DNA of 64,000 nucleotides from Catellatospora bangladeshensis (GCF_016862575.1 NZ_BONF01000002.1:62001-126000), one strand, 5' to 3'. Positions 27,232 to 35,697 are shown, counted from the first letter of the stretch. Program-made: numbers and translations. Notes: a model not told the origin generated them from the sequence alone.

Positions 27232-28329
27232 TCAGGTGGCCTCGCGCGTCACCGCCACCCCTGAGAGGACGGCAGCGGCCCGCCGGGCGGTGTCACCCCA
27301 TCCGATGAGCGTGTCACGGCGGCCGAGGGCCGCCCGGCGCAACCGGTGCCGCAGCGCCGCATCGGTCAGCCAGCTTCGCAGCGCGGCGGCCAGTGCGGCC
27401 GCATCGCCCGGTGGCACCAGCAGCGCGGGCGGGCTGCCGTCCGGGGCGCGGCCGACAGCCTCGGGCAGCCCGGCGACATCGCAGGCCAGCACCGGGATAC
27501 CCCGGGCCAGCGCCTCGGTGACGACCATGCCGTAGCTCTCCCCCCGCGAGGGCAGGACGAGCAGATCAGCGTTCGTGTACGCCGCGTCGAGCGTCGGACC
27601 CGTCAGCGGCCCCAGCAGGGCGATCCGGCGCGCGGCCGGGTGCGCGCGCAGCGCCGCCACGAAGGCCGGATCACGGTCGAGGGAACCGGCGAAGACGCAG
27701 GTCCAGGGCAGATCGTCCAGCCGGGACAGGGCGTCGGCCAGCACGTCCTGTCCTTTGTGCGGGGCGAGTGCGGCCACGCAGAGCAGCCGCGATCCGGCCA
27801 CCGACCCGGGCGCGGCGGGGGCGGCGTCGACGCCGGGGACGGCGACGTGGACCAGGGCGGGCGGCAGCGCGTACCGCTCGATCAGGCGGGTGCGGCACCA
27901 CCGGCTGACGGTGAGCACGGCGGCCGCCGCCCGCAGGGCGCGGCCCTCCTCGATGTCCAGGTCGGCGGCTTCGTCGCCGAACACCATGTGCGCGAGCACG
28001 ACCAGCCGCAGCCGGTCCGCGCGGGCCGCCAGCACGGCCCCGGCCCCGGCGGCGACGAGCCCGTCCACCAGCACGACCGCGTCCCCGGGCAGGGCGTCCA
28101 GCCGCTGCGCCAGCGCGGCGAGCACCGTTCCCGGCGGACGCGGCCACCCGCCCGGCAGGGCATGCTCGCGCACCGCCCACCCGAGGGCGGACAGGCCGTC
28201 GCACAGCCTGCGGTCGTAGTGGTTGCCGCCGCTCGGCGCGGCCGGATCGTCGATGTCGCCGGGGAGCACGACGTGCACCACCGGGTCGACGGTCGCGGAC
28301 GGCCCGCCGGCGTCCGGGCCCGAGGTCAC
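27232..28329 (-). CDS. GT4-family glycosyltransferase
   Basis: The 365-residue protein has the two-domain GT-B fold. The C-terminal half shows the GT4 hallmarks: [18 protein letters not shown] at the domain start, [20 protein letters not shown] with the Glu-x7-Glu pair, then [18 protein letters not shown]4 enzymes are retaining and use nucleotide sugars; donor and acceptor are unknown. The gene overlaps the end of the PTPS-like gene by four bases (translational coupling) and is followed after 61 bases by the flippase gene. It has no membrane segment, so it acts on the cytoplasmic side. Confidence 0.88.
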   Translation of the reverse strand: MTSGPDAGGPSATVDPVVHVVLPGDIDDPAAPSGGNHYDRRLCDGLSALGWAVREHALPGGWPRPPGTVLAALAQRLDALPGDAVVLVDGLVAAGAGAVLAARADRLRLVVLAHMVFGDEAADLDIEEGRALRAAAAVLTVSRWCRTRLIERYALPPALVHVAVPGVDAAPAAPGSVAGSRLLCVAALAPHKGQDVLADALSRLDDLPWTCVFAGSLDRDPAFVAALRAHPAARRIALLGPLTGPTLDAAYTNADLLVLPSRGESYGMVVTEALARGIPVLACDVAGLPEAVGRAPDGSPPALLVPPGDAAALAAALRSWLTDAALRHRLRRAALGRRDTLIGWGDTARRAAAVLSGVAVTREAT

Positions 28330-28724
28330 AGGGTGCGCTCGTAGCTCGCCCAGGCGATGTGGGACTCGTGCAGGGTGACCGTGATGCCGGCGAGCTCACG
28401 CGCGCCGTCGCCGAGCGCGCCCGCATGGGCCTGCTCGGCGAGCCGGTCCGCGATCACCTTCGCCAGCACCTCGGTGGTGGTGTTCAAGCCCCCGAGCGCG
28501 GGGACCTCGTCGAGGTTGCGCAGATTGAACTCGCCCACCACGGCGTTCAGCTCGCGGGCGGCGGCGGCGATGTCGACGACGATGCCGTCGGCGTCCACGT
28601 CCGCGCGGCGGAACGTCGCGTCCACCACGAACGTGGCGCCGTGCAGGCGCTGCGCGGGCCCGAAGACCTCACCGCGGAAACTGTGGGCGATCATCATGTG
28701 GTCGCGGACGGTCACGCTGAACAC
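28326..28724 (-). CDS. 6-pyruvoyltetrahydropterin synthase/QueD homologue with altered active site
   Basis: This 132-residue protein has the length and pattern of the PTPS/QueD fold. His14 (IAHSF) and His28 (RLHGA) match two zinc ligands, but the third ligand in the usual HGH motif is Ala30. The catalytic Cys four residues before His28 is Ala24, and the catalytic His of the LDH motif is Glu73. The late Glu120 (LHES) that anchors the pterin ring is kept. Normal zinc-dependent PTPS or QueD chemistry is therefore unlikely, while binding of a pterin- or pyrimidine-like ligand remains possible. The gene starts three bases after the dehydrogenase gene ends and overlaps the glycosyltransferase gene by four bases. 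Confidence 0.82.
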   Translation of the reverse strand: MFSVTVRDHMMIAHSFRGEVFGPAQRLHGATFVVDATFRRADVDADGIVVDIAAAARELNAVVGEFNLRNLDEVPALGGLNTTTEVLAKVIADRLAEQAHAGALGDGARELAGITVTLHESHIAWASYERTL

Positions 28725-28727
28725 CGG

Positions 28728-29708
28728 TCACTCCTTGCCGTAGGTGATGACGTGGCACAGGGCCGCCAGGGTGCCGTCGGCCAGCCTGGCCAGCACCTCC
28801 GGCAGCTGCTCGAAGCCCGACTCGCCGGACAGCAGCGCGTCGAACACCGGGTCGCGCAGCAGGTCCAGGGCCAGCGCGAGCCGGTCGGCGTGCGAGCGGC
28901 GCGCCGCGCGGGCCGGGGACACCGTGCCCACCTGGCTGGCGCGGATGCTCAGCCGCCCGGAGTGGAACTCCCCGCCCAGCCGCAGGCCGACCTCGCGGTC
29001 GCCGTACCAGCTCAGCTCGATCACGGTGCTGTCGGGGGCGAGCAGCTCCAGGCCGCGCTGCAGGCCCGCGGCCGACGCGCTCGCGTGGAACACCAGGTCA
29101 CAGCCGCCGTCGGCGTCCTGCGGAAGGCGGAACGGGATGCCGAGGGCGCCGGCGAGCGCGGCCCGGCCCGGATCGGCGTCGACCAGCTGCAGCCGTACGC
29201 CGGGCAGGCGGGACAGCAGGATCGCGGCGCAGGCGCCGACCATGCCCGCGCCGACCACGGCGATCCGGTCGCCGACCAGCGGCCCGGCGTCCCAGAGCGC
29301 GTTGACCGCGGTCTCCACGGTGCCCGCGAGCACCGCCCGGCGGGCGGGCACCCCGTCGGGCACCGGCACCACCGCGCTCGCGGGCACGACGTAGCGGGTC
29401 TGGTGCGGGTAGAGGCAGAACACGGTGCGGCCGAGCAGGTCAGCCGGCCCCTGCTCGACGACGCCGACGTTGAGGTAGCCGTACTTCACCGGGCCGGGGA
29501 AGTCGCCCTCCTGGAACGGCGCGCGCATGACCGCGTACTGGCTCTCGGGCACCTCACCGCGGAACACCAGCGTCTCGGTGCCCCGGCTGATGCCGGTGTG
29601 GACGGTGCGCACCAGCACCTCGTCCGGGCCGGGCGTGGGCACCGGCACCGGCCGGATCTCGCCCGCGCGTGGCGAGGCGATCCAGAAGGCCCGCGCGTAG
29701 GATGCCAT
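28728..29708 (-). CDS. Medium-chain dehydrogenase/reductase
   Basis: The 326-residue protein is a medium-chain alcohol dehydrogenase-like enzyme. Its N-terminal catalytic domain includes VRTVHTGISRGTETLVFRG, a pattern shared with BchC-like members, in which the usual catalytic zinc Cys is absent (Ser in this position). A Rossmann domain has VVGAGMVGACAAILL at about residues 168-182, with Asp after the second strand (LVDADP), favouring NAD. The product is probably an alcohol-aldehyde or carbonyl oxidoreductase on a small cluster intermediate. It is the first gene of the operon; 44 bases separate it from the divergent CDP-alcohol phosphotransferase gene, so promoters overlap. Confidence 0.85.
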   Translation of the reverse strand: MASYARAFWIASPRAGEIRPVPVPTPGPDEVLVRTVHTGISRGTETLVFRGEVPESQYAVMRAPFQEGDFPGPVKYGYLNVGVVEQGPADLLGRTVFCLYPHQTRYVVPASAVVPVPDGVPARRAVLAGTVETAVNALWDAGPLVGDRIAVVGAGMVGACAAILLSRLPGVRLQLVDADPGRAALAGALGIPFRLPQDADGGCDLVFHASASAAGLQRGLELLAPDSTVIELSWYGDREVGLRLGGEFHSGRLSIRASQVGTVSPARAARRSHADRLALALDLLRDPVFDALLSGESGFEQLPEVLARLADGTLAALCHVITYGKE

Positions 29709-29752
29709 CGATATCTCCTCAGCCGATCTCCACCGAACCTAACGGAGGCGCC

Positions 29753-30523
29753 GTGCCGTCGCTGCGACCGGGCCCGGTGATCGGCCTGATCGTCCAGTTC
29801 GCCCTGCTGGTGGTGCTCGCCTCGACGACGGGGCTGGGCAGCGTGGGCTGGCTGGCCGGCATCGGGTACGGCATCGCACTGTGCCTGCTGGTCGACCGGG
29901 CGCTGCGGACCGCGCGCCGGAACGGGTTCGGCCCCGCCGACCGGGTCACGCTGAGCCGGGCGCTGCTCGTCGGCTGCGTCACCGCGCTGGTCGTCGACTC
30001 CTTCGCCCGCGAGATCGCAGTGCCGGTGCTGGTCGGGGTCACCGTGGTGGCGCTGGTGCTCGACGCGGTCGACGGCCGGGTGGCCCGGGGGACCGGCACC
30101 GACTCGGCGTTCGGCGCGCGCTTCGACATGGAGGTCGACGCGTTCCTGATCCTGGTGCTGAGCGTGTACGCCGCGCCCCGGTTCGGGCTCTGGGTGCTCG
30201 CCATCGGCGCGATGCGCTACGTGTACGTGGTGGCGACCTGGGTGCTGCCGTGGCTGAACGGGCGGCTGTTCCCGCGCTACTGGCGCAAGGTGGTGGCCGC
30301 CGTCCAGGGCATCGTGCTCTGCGCCGCCTCCGCTGACCTGCTGCCCCGCTCCCTGGTCGTGATCGCCCTCGGGGCCGCGCTCGCCCTGCTCACCGAGTCC
30401 TTCGGCCGCGACGTCGTCTACCTCTTCCGCCACCGCGCCACCACCCGGGCGCTCGCCCCCGTCGCCGCCGCGCCGGAGGCCGGCGGCAGAGTGGGGGATC
30501 AGAGCGAGCGGGTGCGGGCGTAG
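29753..30523 (+). CDS. CDP-alcohol phosphatidyltransferase family enzyme
   Basis: The 256-residue integral membrane enzyme carries the complete family motif, DG-x2-AR-x8-G-x3-D-x3-D, at about residues 107-129 (DGRVARG then GARFDMEVD). Members transfer a phospho-alcohol moiety from CDP-linked donors to an alcohol acceptor, making phospholipids or inositol-phosphate compounds. Around six membrane helices are apparent. The start GTG 29753 follows GGAGG by four bases. It is divergent from the pterin-like operon with only 44 bases between, so the two are probably regulated together. The 3' end overlaps the FkbM gene by 25 bases tail-to-tail. Confidence 0.9.
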   Translation: MPSLRPGPVIGLIVQFALLVVLASTTGLGSVGWLAGIGYGIALCLLVDRALRTARRNGFGPADRVTLSRALLVGCVTALVVDSFAREIAVPVLVGVTVVALVLDAVDGRVARGTGTDSAFGARFDMEVDAFLILVLSVYAAPRFGLWVLAIGAMRYVYVVATWVLPWLNGRLFPRYWRKVVAAVQGIVLCAASADLLPRSLVVIALGAALALLTESFGRDVVYLFRHRATTRALAPVAAAPEAGGRVGDQSERVRA

Positions 30524-31254
30524 ACGTCGCCGGAGCGGCCGAGCGGGCGGAAGCGCTGGTCGAGCAGGTGAGCCAGTTCGGCGGCGGTGAGCCAGTGGCC
30601 GCTCGCGAAGCGCATGGTCTCGACGGGGGCGTAGTTGTACTCGTAGCGGCCCGCGCCGAGCTGCTCGACCAGCTCCAGTGAGGTCAGGGCGGCGTCGTGG
30701 GCGGGCGGCAGGTACTCGAAGGACAGGGCGCGCAGCGGGCGGGACAGGCCGCGCAGCACGTCCGTCTCGAAACCCTCCACATCGATCTTGCAGAAGGCCG
30801 GTTCACCGTGCGCGGCGATCAGGTCGTCGAGCGTGACCACCTCGACCTCGACCGCGCGGTCCCAGCGTACGGCGGCGAAGCGGTCGTCGGTGCTGGTCAC
30901 CGTCTCGATCCACTCGTGCGACATACTGGACACGGTCGGGGTGGCCGAGGACAGGGCCAGGCTGGCCGTGCCCGGCCGCGCGCCCACCGCGATGGGCAGG
31001 ATCGCCACCTGCGGGTCGCGCCCGAAGAACAGCCGCAGCACGCGCAGGCAGTCCGGCTGCGGCTCGACCGCGACCACCCGGGCGCCCAGCCGCCGCCACG
31101 GCCGCACCCGGCTGCCCACGTGCGCGCCGATGTCGAAGGCGACGTCACCGGGGCCGAGGAACTGCCCGTAGAAGCGGCGCATCCGCCGGTGCCGGCCGGG
31201 GATGCCGTGATACATCGCGAGAGACCGGGTGATCCCCCAGGCGCGAGCGAGCAT
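30499..31254 (-). CDS. FkbM-family methyltransferase
   Basis: The 251-residue S-adenosylmethionine-dependent methyltransferase has motif I AFDIGAHVGSR at about residues 40-50. VVAVEPQPDC, the FkbM-specific pair VEVVTLDDLIAAHG and CKIDVEGFETDVLRGL, and a C-terminal LSFEYLPP follow. FkbM enzymes O-methylate sugars or polyketides. Upstream codons continue to GTG 31278, but the ATG at 31254 is the better start. It is convergent with the CDP-alcohol phosphotransferase gene and is possibly part of the same surface-product locus. Confidence 0.85.
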   Translation of the reverse strand: MLARAWGITRSLAMYHGIPGRHRRMRRFYGQFLGPGDVAFDIGAHVGSRVRPWRRLGARVVAVEPQPDCLRVLRLFFGRDPQVAILPIAVGARPGTASLALSSATPTVSSMSHEWIETVTSTDDRFAAVRWDRAVEVEVVTLDDLIAAHGEPAFCKIDVEGFETDVLRGLSRPLRALSFEYLPPAHDAALTSLELVEQLGAGRYEYNYAPVETMRFASGHWLTAAELAHLLDQRFRPLGRSGDVYARTRSL

Positions 31255-31326
31255 GGCCGAGCCTAACCCGCCCGGCACCCCACGACAGCGCCCTCGATCT
31301 CGTGGCGGCTCGCCGCGTGGGTCCTG

Positions 31327-31374
31327 GATCTAGATGAGCTGTTGTTGCCCGGGTGACCACAAAGCTTCTAGATC
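31327..31374. repeat. Imperfect intergenic palindrome with GATCTAGA ends
   Basis: GATCTAGA at 31327-31334 pairs with TCTAGATC at 31367-31374, and the inner bases pair partially around CCCGGG. It occupies the divergent gap before the kinase-like gene. No second copy was found in the window, so it is not assigned to a repeat family. Confidence 0.45.
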
Positions 31375-31445
31375 TGCTTCGCCGCGCATCGCGCGCCGGT
31401 GCAAACCGGTTGGGTACGCGGCGCGCGGGTGGCATCGTGAGCTGC

Positions 31446-32372
31446 GTGATCGAGCTGCCCGACCTGATGCGCCGCACCGCCGTGAGCCGGGGCGCCCACG
31501 ACTGGCTCGCGTCCCTGCCGGAGCGGGTCGCCGACGTGTGCGCCGACTGGGCGCTGACCCCCGGTGAGGCGCTGACCGGCGGGTCGGCCGCGCTGGTGCT
31601 GCGAGTCCAGGCAGCCGACGGCACCGACGCGGTGCTGCGCCTCGCCCCGCCCGGCGACGGCTTCGCGGGCCAGGTGCGCACGCTCGAAGCGGCGAACGGC
31701 CACGGTTACGTGCGGCTGTACGCGTACGACGAAGGCCGCGACGCGGCCCTGCTGGAACCGCTGGGCCCGGCCCTGCCCGCGGCCGGGCTGCCCCCGGAGG
31801 AGGTCCTCGACGTGCTGGCCGCGACGCTGCGCGAGGCGTGGCGGGTGCCGCACCCGCCCGGCGCGACCGTGCCGCCCGGCGAGGACAAGGCCGGCACCCT
31901 GCACGAGCTGATCGTGCAGCTGTATCCGGAGACCGGCGAGCCGTGCTCCCCGGCGGTGCTCGGCCGGGCGCTGGACTACGCCCGCCGCCGCGCCGACGCC
32001 TTCGACGTGACCGGCAGCGTGGTCTGCCACGGCGACGCGCACCCGGACAACGCCCTGGCGGTGCTCACCCCGCGAGCGGGCGCCGAGTCCGGGTACGTCT
32101 TCGTCGACCCGGACGGCTTCCTCTGCGACCCCGGCTACGACCTCGGGGTCGCGGTGCGGGGCTGGGAGTCCGAGCTGCTGGCGGCGGCCGATCCGGTGGC
32201 GCTGCTGCGCGGCTGGTGCGCCCGGCTGGCCACGGCGACCGGGGTGGACCCGCAGGTGATCTGGGAGTGGGGCTTCATCGAGCGGGTCTCGTCGGGGCTC
32301 TACATGATCCGCCACGGGCAGCCGGAGAGCGGCCGGGCTTACCTGGCCTCGGCGGAGCGCCTGCTGGGCTGA
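31446..32372 (+). CDS. APH-like small-molecule phosphotransferase
   Basis: The 308-residue protein has the aminoglycoside/choline kinase fold. The catalytic loop VVCHGDAHPDNAL (about residue 195 onward) and the metal-binding segment FVDPDGFLCDPGYDLG are intact. The nucleotide-binding N-lobe has LTGGSAALVLRVQAADG. The layout resembles streptomycin 6-phosphotransferase-like proteins, but family members act on many hydroxylated substrates and no antibiotic cluster surrounds it. A resistance role is possible but not supported by context. The start is GTG 31446, or GTG 31437 three codons earlier. Confidence 0.8.
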   Translation: MIELPDLMRRTAVSRGAHDWLASLPERVADVCADWALTPGEALTGGSAALVLRVQAADGTDAVLRLAPPGDGFAGQVRTLEAANGHGYVRLYAYDEGRDAALLEPLGPALPAAGLPPEEVLDVLAATLREAWRVPHPPGATVPPGEDKAGTLHELIVQLYPETGEPCSPAVLGRALDYARRRADAFDVTGSVVCHGDAHPDNALAVLTPRAGAESGYVFVDPDGFLCDPGYDLGVAVRGWESELLAAADPVALLRGWCARLATATGVDPQVIWEWGFIERVSSGLYMIRHGQPESGRAYLASAERLLG

Positions 32373-32419
32373 GTCGCAGCAAGATCTTGCGGGGCGTCGG
32401 CGTGCCGATCTGCTTCGGA

Positions 32420-32480
32420 CTCGTTGACTTCGTTGAAAGTTCTTGTGAACATTGCCGCAAGGTTTCAGCGCGGTTTCAAT
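32420..32480 (+). promoter_or_regulatory. Likely promoter and control region of the alpha-amylase gene
   Basis: TTGACT at 32424-32429 is a possible -35 box. Downstream, GAAA...CTTG and CAAGGTTTC half-sites around 32434-32466 form a loose inverted repeat, followed by another GGTTTCAA. LacI-family regulators such as MalR control amylase genes in streptomycetes through CTTG-containing operators, but the match here is not clear enough to name one. Confidence 0.3.
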
Positions 32481-32538
32481 CCCGTGCGAGCCGGTGCACC
32501 GCGACGACTCGTCCCCTCGTACCGTCCGGAGTGTTCCC

Positions 32539-33981
32539 ATGCTGCGACGACGCAGACTGCTTCCCCTGGCGCTGACCGCGGTGCTCGCCGCGATGCTGCC
32601 CCTACCCCTGTCCGCCCCGGCGGCAGCCGCCCCCTCGGGCACCAAGGACGTCATCGTCCAGCTCTTCGAGTGGAACTGGCCCTCGGTCGCCACCGAGTGC
32701 ACCAACTACCTCGGCCCGCGCGGCTACGGCTACGTGCAGGTCTCCCCGCCCCAGGAGCACGTGCGCGGGCAGCAGTGGTGGGTCGCGTACCAGCCGGTCA
32801 GCTACCGGGTCGAGTCCCGCAAGGGCACCCGGGCGCAGTTCCAGTCGATGGTCACCACCTGCCACAACGCGGGCGTGAAGGTCATCGTCGACGCGGTGGT
32901 CAATCACACCACCGGCGTCGGCTCGGGCACCGGCTGGGCCGGGTCCACCTACACGTCGTACAACTACCCGGGCATCTACCAGACGCAGGACTTCCACCAC
33001 TGCGGCCGCAACGGCAACGACGACATCGTGAACTACGGCGACCGGTACGAGGTGCAGAACTGCGAGCTGGTCAACCTCGCCGACCTCAAGACCGAGAGCG
33101 ACTACGTCCGCACCAAGCTGGCGAACTACCTCAACGACCTGCTCAGCCTCGGCGTGGACGGGTTCCGCTGGGACGCCAGCAAGCACATGCCGGCGGCCGA
33201 CATCGCCGCGATCAAGGGCAAGCTGTCGCGCTCGGTGTACCACGTGCAGGAGGTCATCTACGGCGCGGGCGAGCCGGTGCAGCCGACCGAGTACACCGGC
33301 AACGGCGACGTGCACGAGTTCCGCTACGGCAAGGACCTGGGCCGGGTGTTCCGCCACGAGCGGCTGGCGTACCTGAAGAACTTCGGCGAGCCGTGGGGAC
33401 ACATCGCCACGGGCAAGGCGGCCGTGTTCGTCGACAACCACGACACCCAGCGTGAGGGCGGCGACATCCTGACGTACAAGGACAACGGCATCTATGCCCT
33501 GGCCAACGCGTTCATGCTGGCCTGGCCGTACGGCTCGCCGACCGTGATGAGCAGCTACGAGTTCACCAACAAGGACCAGGGGCCGCCGTCGGACGCCAAC
33601 GGCAAGACCAACAACGCGACCTGCTTCAGCGGCGGCTGGCGCTGCGAGCACCGCTGGCAGGTCATCGCGAACATGGTCGGCTTCCACAACGCGGTCAAGG
33701 GCACCACGATGGTGAACTGGTACGACAACGGCAACAACCACATCGCGTTCGGCCGCAACGGCAAGGGCTACCTCACGATCAACGACGAGGACGGCGCGGT
33801 CAACGGGCGCTCGTACCAGACGAACCTGCCCGCGGGCCGCTACTGCGACGTCATCCACGGCGAGAAGAGCGGCACCACCTGCACCGGCCCGGTGATCACG
33901 GTCGACGCGAGCGGCTGGTTCGCGGCGAACGTGGCCGCGCACGACGCGATCGCCATCCACGTCAACGCGAAGATCAGTTAG
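32539..33981 (+). CDS. Secreted GH13 alpha-amylase
   Basis: The 480-residue protein has a signal peptide (about 1-32, ending PAAAA) followed by the GH13 barrel and a C-terminal beta domain. Conserved regions include the DAVVNH motif at region I and GFRWDASKHM with the nucleophile Asp at about 212. EVIYG follows with the acid Glu at about 238, then VDNHDTQ with the transition-state Asp at about 305. It hydrolyses internal alpha-1,4 bonds of starch. No starch-binding CBM20 follows, so it is shorter than many actinobacterial amylases. The ATG at 32539 starts a typical secretion signal. Confidence 0.93.
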   Translation: MLRRRRLLPLALTAVLAAMLPLPLSAPAAAAPSGTKDVIVQLFEWNWPSVATECTNYLGPRGYGYVQVSPPQEHVRGQQWWVAYQPVSYRVESRKGTRAQFQSMVTTCHNAGVKVIVDAVVNHTTGVGSGTGWAGSTYTSYNYPGIYQTQDFHHCGRNGNDDIVNYGDRYEVQNCELVNLADLKTESDYVRTKLANYLNDLLSLGVDGFRWDASKHMPAADIAAIKGKLSRSVYHVQEVIYGAGEPVQPTEYTGNGDVHEFRYGKDLGRVFRHERLAYLKNFGEPWGHIATGKAAVFVDNHDTQREGGDILTYKDNGIYALANAFMLAWPYGSPTVMSSYEFTNKDQGPPSDANGKTNNATCFSGGWRCEHRWQVIANMVGFHNAVKGTTMVNWYDNGNNHIAFGRNGKGYLTINDEDGAVNGRSYQTNLPAGRYCDVIHGEKSGTTCTGPVITVDASGWFAANVAAHDAIAIHVNAKIS

Positions 33982-33995
33982 CCCGGTTTCGGAGA

Positions 33996-34038
33996 CGAAG
34001 CTCCCTTCGTGCTGTTCGGCGGCACGGAGGGAGCTTCG
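33996..34038 (+). terminator. Terminator of the alpha-amylase gene
   Basis: A 17-bp stem (33996-34012 with 34022-34038) has one mismatch and a nine-base loop, beginning 15 bases after the amylase stop. It lacks a T-run. Confidence 0.65.
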
Positions 34039-34133
34039 GCCACGGCCGGGGCCGCCGCCCGGAGCGGCAGCCGAGGCCGCCCCGACCCGCGAGAAGGGTC
34101 CGATGGGCGCGTCCGCGTGGCACCCTGGAACCC

Positions 34134-35012
34134 ATGAGCGAGCGGACCACGGCCGCCGTCCCGCCAGCGGCGCCTGAACTGACCGGGACCGGGGATCTCG
34201 GGCTGTTCGGGCCCGGCTCGGTCACCTGGCGCGTGCACTCCGAGCCGGTGCTGTGGGTGGCGGGCGTCCGGTCGCTGTTCCTGCAGGCGCTGCACCCGAG
34301 GGCGATCGCGGGCGTGGTGCAGAACTCCAGCTACAAGGTCGAGCCGTGGTCGCGGCTGCTGCGCACCGCGGACTACGTCGGGACCGTCATCTTCGGCACC
34401 ACCCAGCAGGCCGCCGCGGCGGGCCGCCGGATCCGCGGCATCCACGCCCGGATGCGCGGGGTGGACCCGCGCAGCGGGGAGACGTTCCGCATCGACGAGC
34501 CGGAGCTGCTGCGCTGGGTGCACGTCACCGAGGTCGAGTCGTTCGTGAGCACCGCCCGGCGGGCCGGGCTGGAGCTGACCGACGCGGACGTGGACGGCTA
34601 CTACACCGAGCAGCGGCGCGCGGCCGAGCTGGTCGGGCTGGACCCGTCGACGGTGCCCGGGACCCGCGCGGAGGTCGCCGCGTACTACCGGCGGCTACGG
34701 CCGCAGCTCGCGCTCACCCGGGAGGCGCTGGACACGCTGTTCTTCCTGATGGCGCCGCCGCTGCCGTGGCACCTGGGGCTGACCCCGGCCCGGCTGGTGT
34801 ACACCGGGCTGGCCGCGACCGCGTTCGCGCTGCAACCGGGCTGGGCGCGGCGGGTGTACGGCACGCTCGGCCTGCCCACCACGGACCTGTCCGCCTCGGT
34901 GTCGGTGCGCGGCCTGCGCCTGGCCACGCGGCTGCTGCCGGAGCGCTTCCAGCACGGCCCCATCTACCGCGACGCGATGGCCCGGGTGGCCGCCCGTTCC
35001 GCTGAGAGTTAA
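34134..35012 (+). CDS. MpaB/DUF2236-family oxygenase-like protein
   Basis: This 292-residue helical protein belongs to the DUF2236 group, which includes fungal MpaB and is related to the rubber-cleaving latex clearing protein (a heme b oxygenase). Typical segments are WRVHSEPVLWVAGVRSLFLQ, ALHPRAIAGVVQNSSY, DYVGTVIFGTTQQA and LLRWVHVTEVESFV, where conserved His residues in ALHPRA and WVHV are candidate heme ligands. The substrate is unknown. The TAA stop codon lies inside repeat B copy 3. Confidence 0.85.
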   Translation: MSERTTAAVPPAAPELTGTGDLGLFGPGSVTWRVHSEPVLWVAGVRSLFLQALHPRAIAGVVQNSSYKVEPWSRLLRTADYVGTVIFGTTQQAAAAGRRIRGIHARMRGVDPRSGETFRIDEPELLRWVHVTEVESFVSTARRAGLELTDADVDGYYTEQRRAAELVGLDPSTVPGTRAEVAAYYRRLRPQLALTREALDTLFFLMAPPLPWHLGLTPARLVYTGLAATAFALQPGWARRVYGTLGLPTTDLSASVSVRGLRLATRLLPERFQHGPIYRDAMARVAARSAES

Positions 35013-35060
35013 GAAGGTGCCCTTCCTCTACGTAAAACGATAAGAAGGTGCCCTTCCTTC
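35008..35060. repeat. GAAGGTGCCCTTC paired repeat, family B copy 3
   Basis: Two AAGAAGGTGCCCTTCC units in the same orientation are joined by TCTACGTAAAACGA. The element exactly fills the gap between two convergent genes. Its left edge contains the stop codon of the oxygenase gene (TAA at 35010), and its right edge touches the stop of the next gene (35059-35061). Confidence 0.85.
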
Positions 35061-35697
35061 AGGTCCAGGCGGGGGAGGGGGGCTGGGACTGCTGGGCCTC
35101 GCCGGAGACGCGGGGGTCGCCGGTGCGGAAGGCCTCCCACCAGCGCTCGCCGTCGGCGGCGAAGGAGGTCAGCGGGATGACGGTGCCGTCGGCGCGTTCG
35201 ACTTCGAGGCGGTCGAAGCGGATGTCGCCCTCGATGCAGTACGCGCCGTCGCCGCCGGGCTCCTCACGGCCGCACTCGCAGAACCAGTAGAGGGTGTGCG
35301 CGGCGGGCGGGCCGCCGGAGTCCAGGACCAGGCTCAGCCGCTCCGGCCAGTCCTCGGTGAGCTGGGGGTCGTTCAGGAAGCTCCAGCCGTACATCGGGTT
35401 CGACCAGCCCACCGAGGCCAGGAACACGTCGGCGGCGTCGGCGTCGGCCAGGTCGATGGCGTTGCCGTAGTCCCGGCTGAACGTCCGGTCCGCGCGCAGC
35501 AGCACCCGCACCAGGGACACCCCGGTGAACACGAGGGCGCGGCGGGTGTCCGGGTCCACCGGCCCGTACGCGGGCAGCGCCAGCACGTGCAGCAGCAGCC
35601 GCACGGTGCGGCCCGGCCAGTTGACGCGCAGGCCGACCACATCGGACTCGTTGAGCGCCGTGTTGCACCGATCGAGCGGGGATCGATCCTGGGCCAT
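35059..35697 (-). CDS. Conserved-looking protein of unknown function
   Basis: I do not recognise a family. The 212-residue product has no signal peptide or membrane helix. The N-terminal part (residues 20-100) has a hydrophobic helix-like stretch (RTVRLLLHVLALPAYGPVDP) and the C-terminal part contains a CEC pair (YWFCECGREEPGGDGAYC) that could bind metal together with the later Cys. Thr/Trp-rich text near FAADGERWWEAFRTGDPRV is reminiscent of small actinobacterial proteins of single-domain type. The ATG at 35697 is the first methionine with coding-like sequence after it. Confidence 0.6.
   Translation of the reverse strand: MAQDRSPLDRCNTALNESDVVGLRVNWPGRTVRLLLHVLALPAYGPVDPDTRRALVFTGVSLVRVLLRADRTFSRDYGNAIDLADADAADVFLASVGWSNPMYGWSFLNDPQLTEDWPERLSLVLDSGGPPAAHTLYWFCECGREEPGGDGAYCIEGDIRFDRLEVERADGTVIPLTSFAADGERWWEAFRTGDPRVSGEAQQSQPPSPAWT

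Noticed and set aside
28326-28724. Reading the PTPS-like gene as queD of queuosine or deazapurine synthesis
   Set aside because: The zinc-binding HGH and catalytic Cys/His are altered, and no queE, queC or GTP cyclohydrolase I is nearby.
23235-29708. Reading the operon as a riboflavin biosynthesis operon
   Set aside because: Only a cyclohydrolase II and a reductase domain are present; there is no DHBP synthase, deaminase, lumazine synthase or riboflavin synthase, and the other genes belong to sugar, lipid and membrane functions.
31446-32372. A streptomycin-type resistance gene of an antibiotic cluster
   Set aside because: The fold fits, but the specificity-determining region is not diagnostic and neighbouring genes are not biosynthetic for an aminoglycoside.
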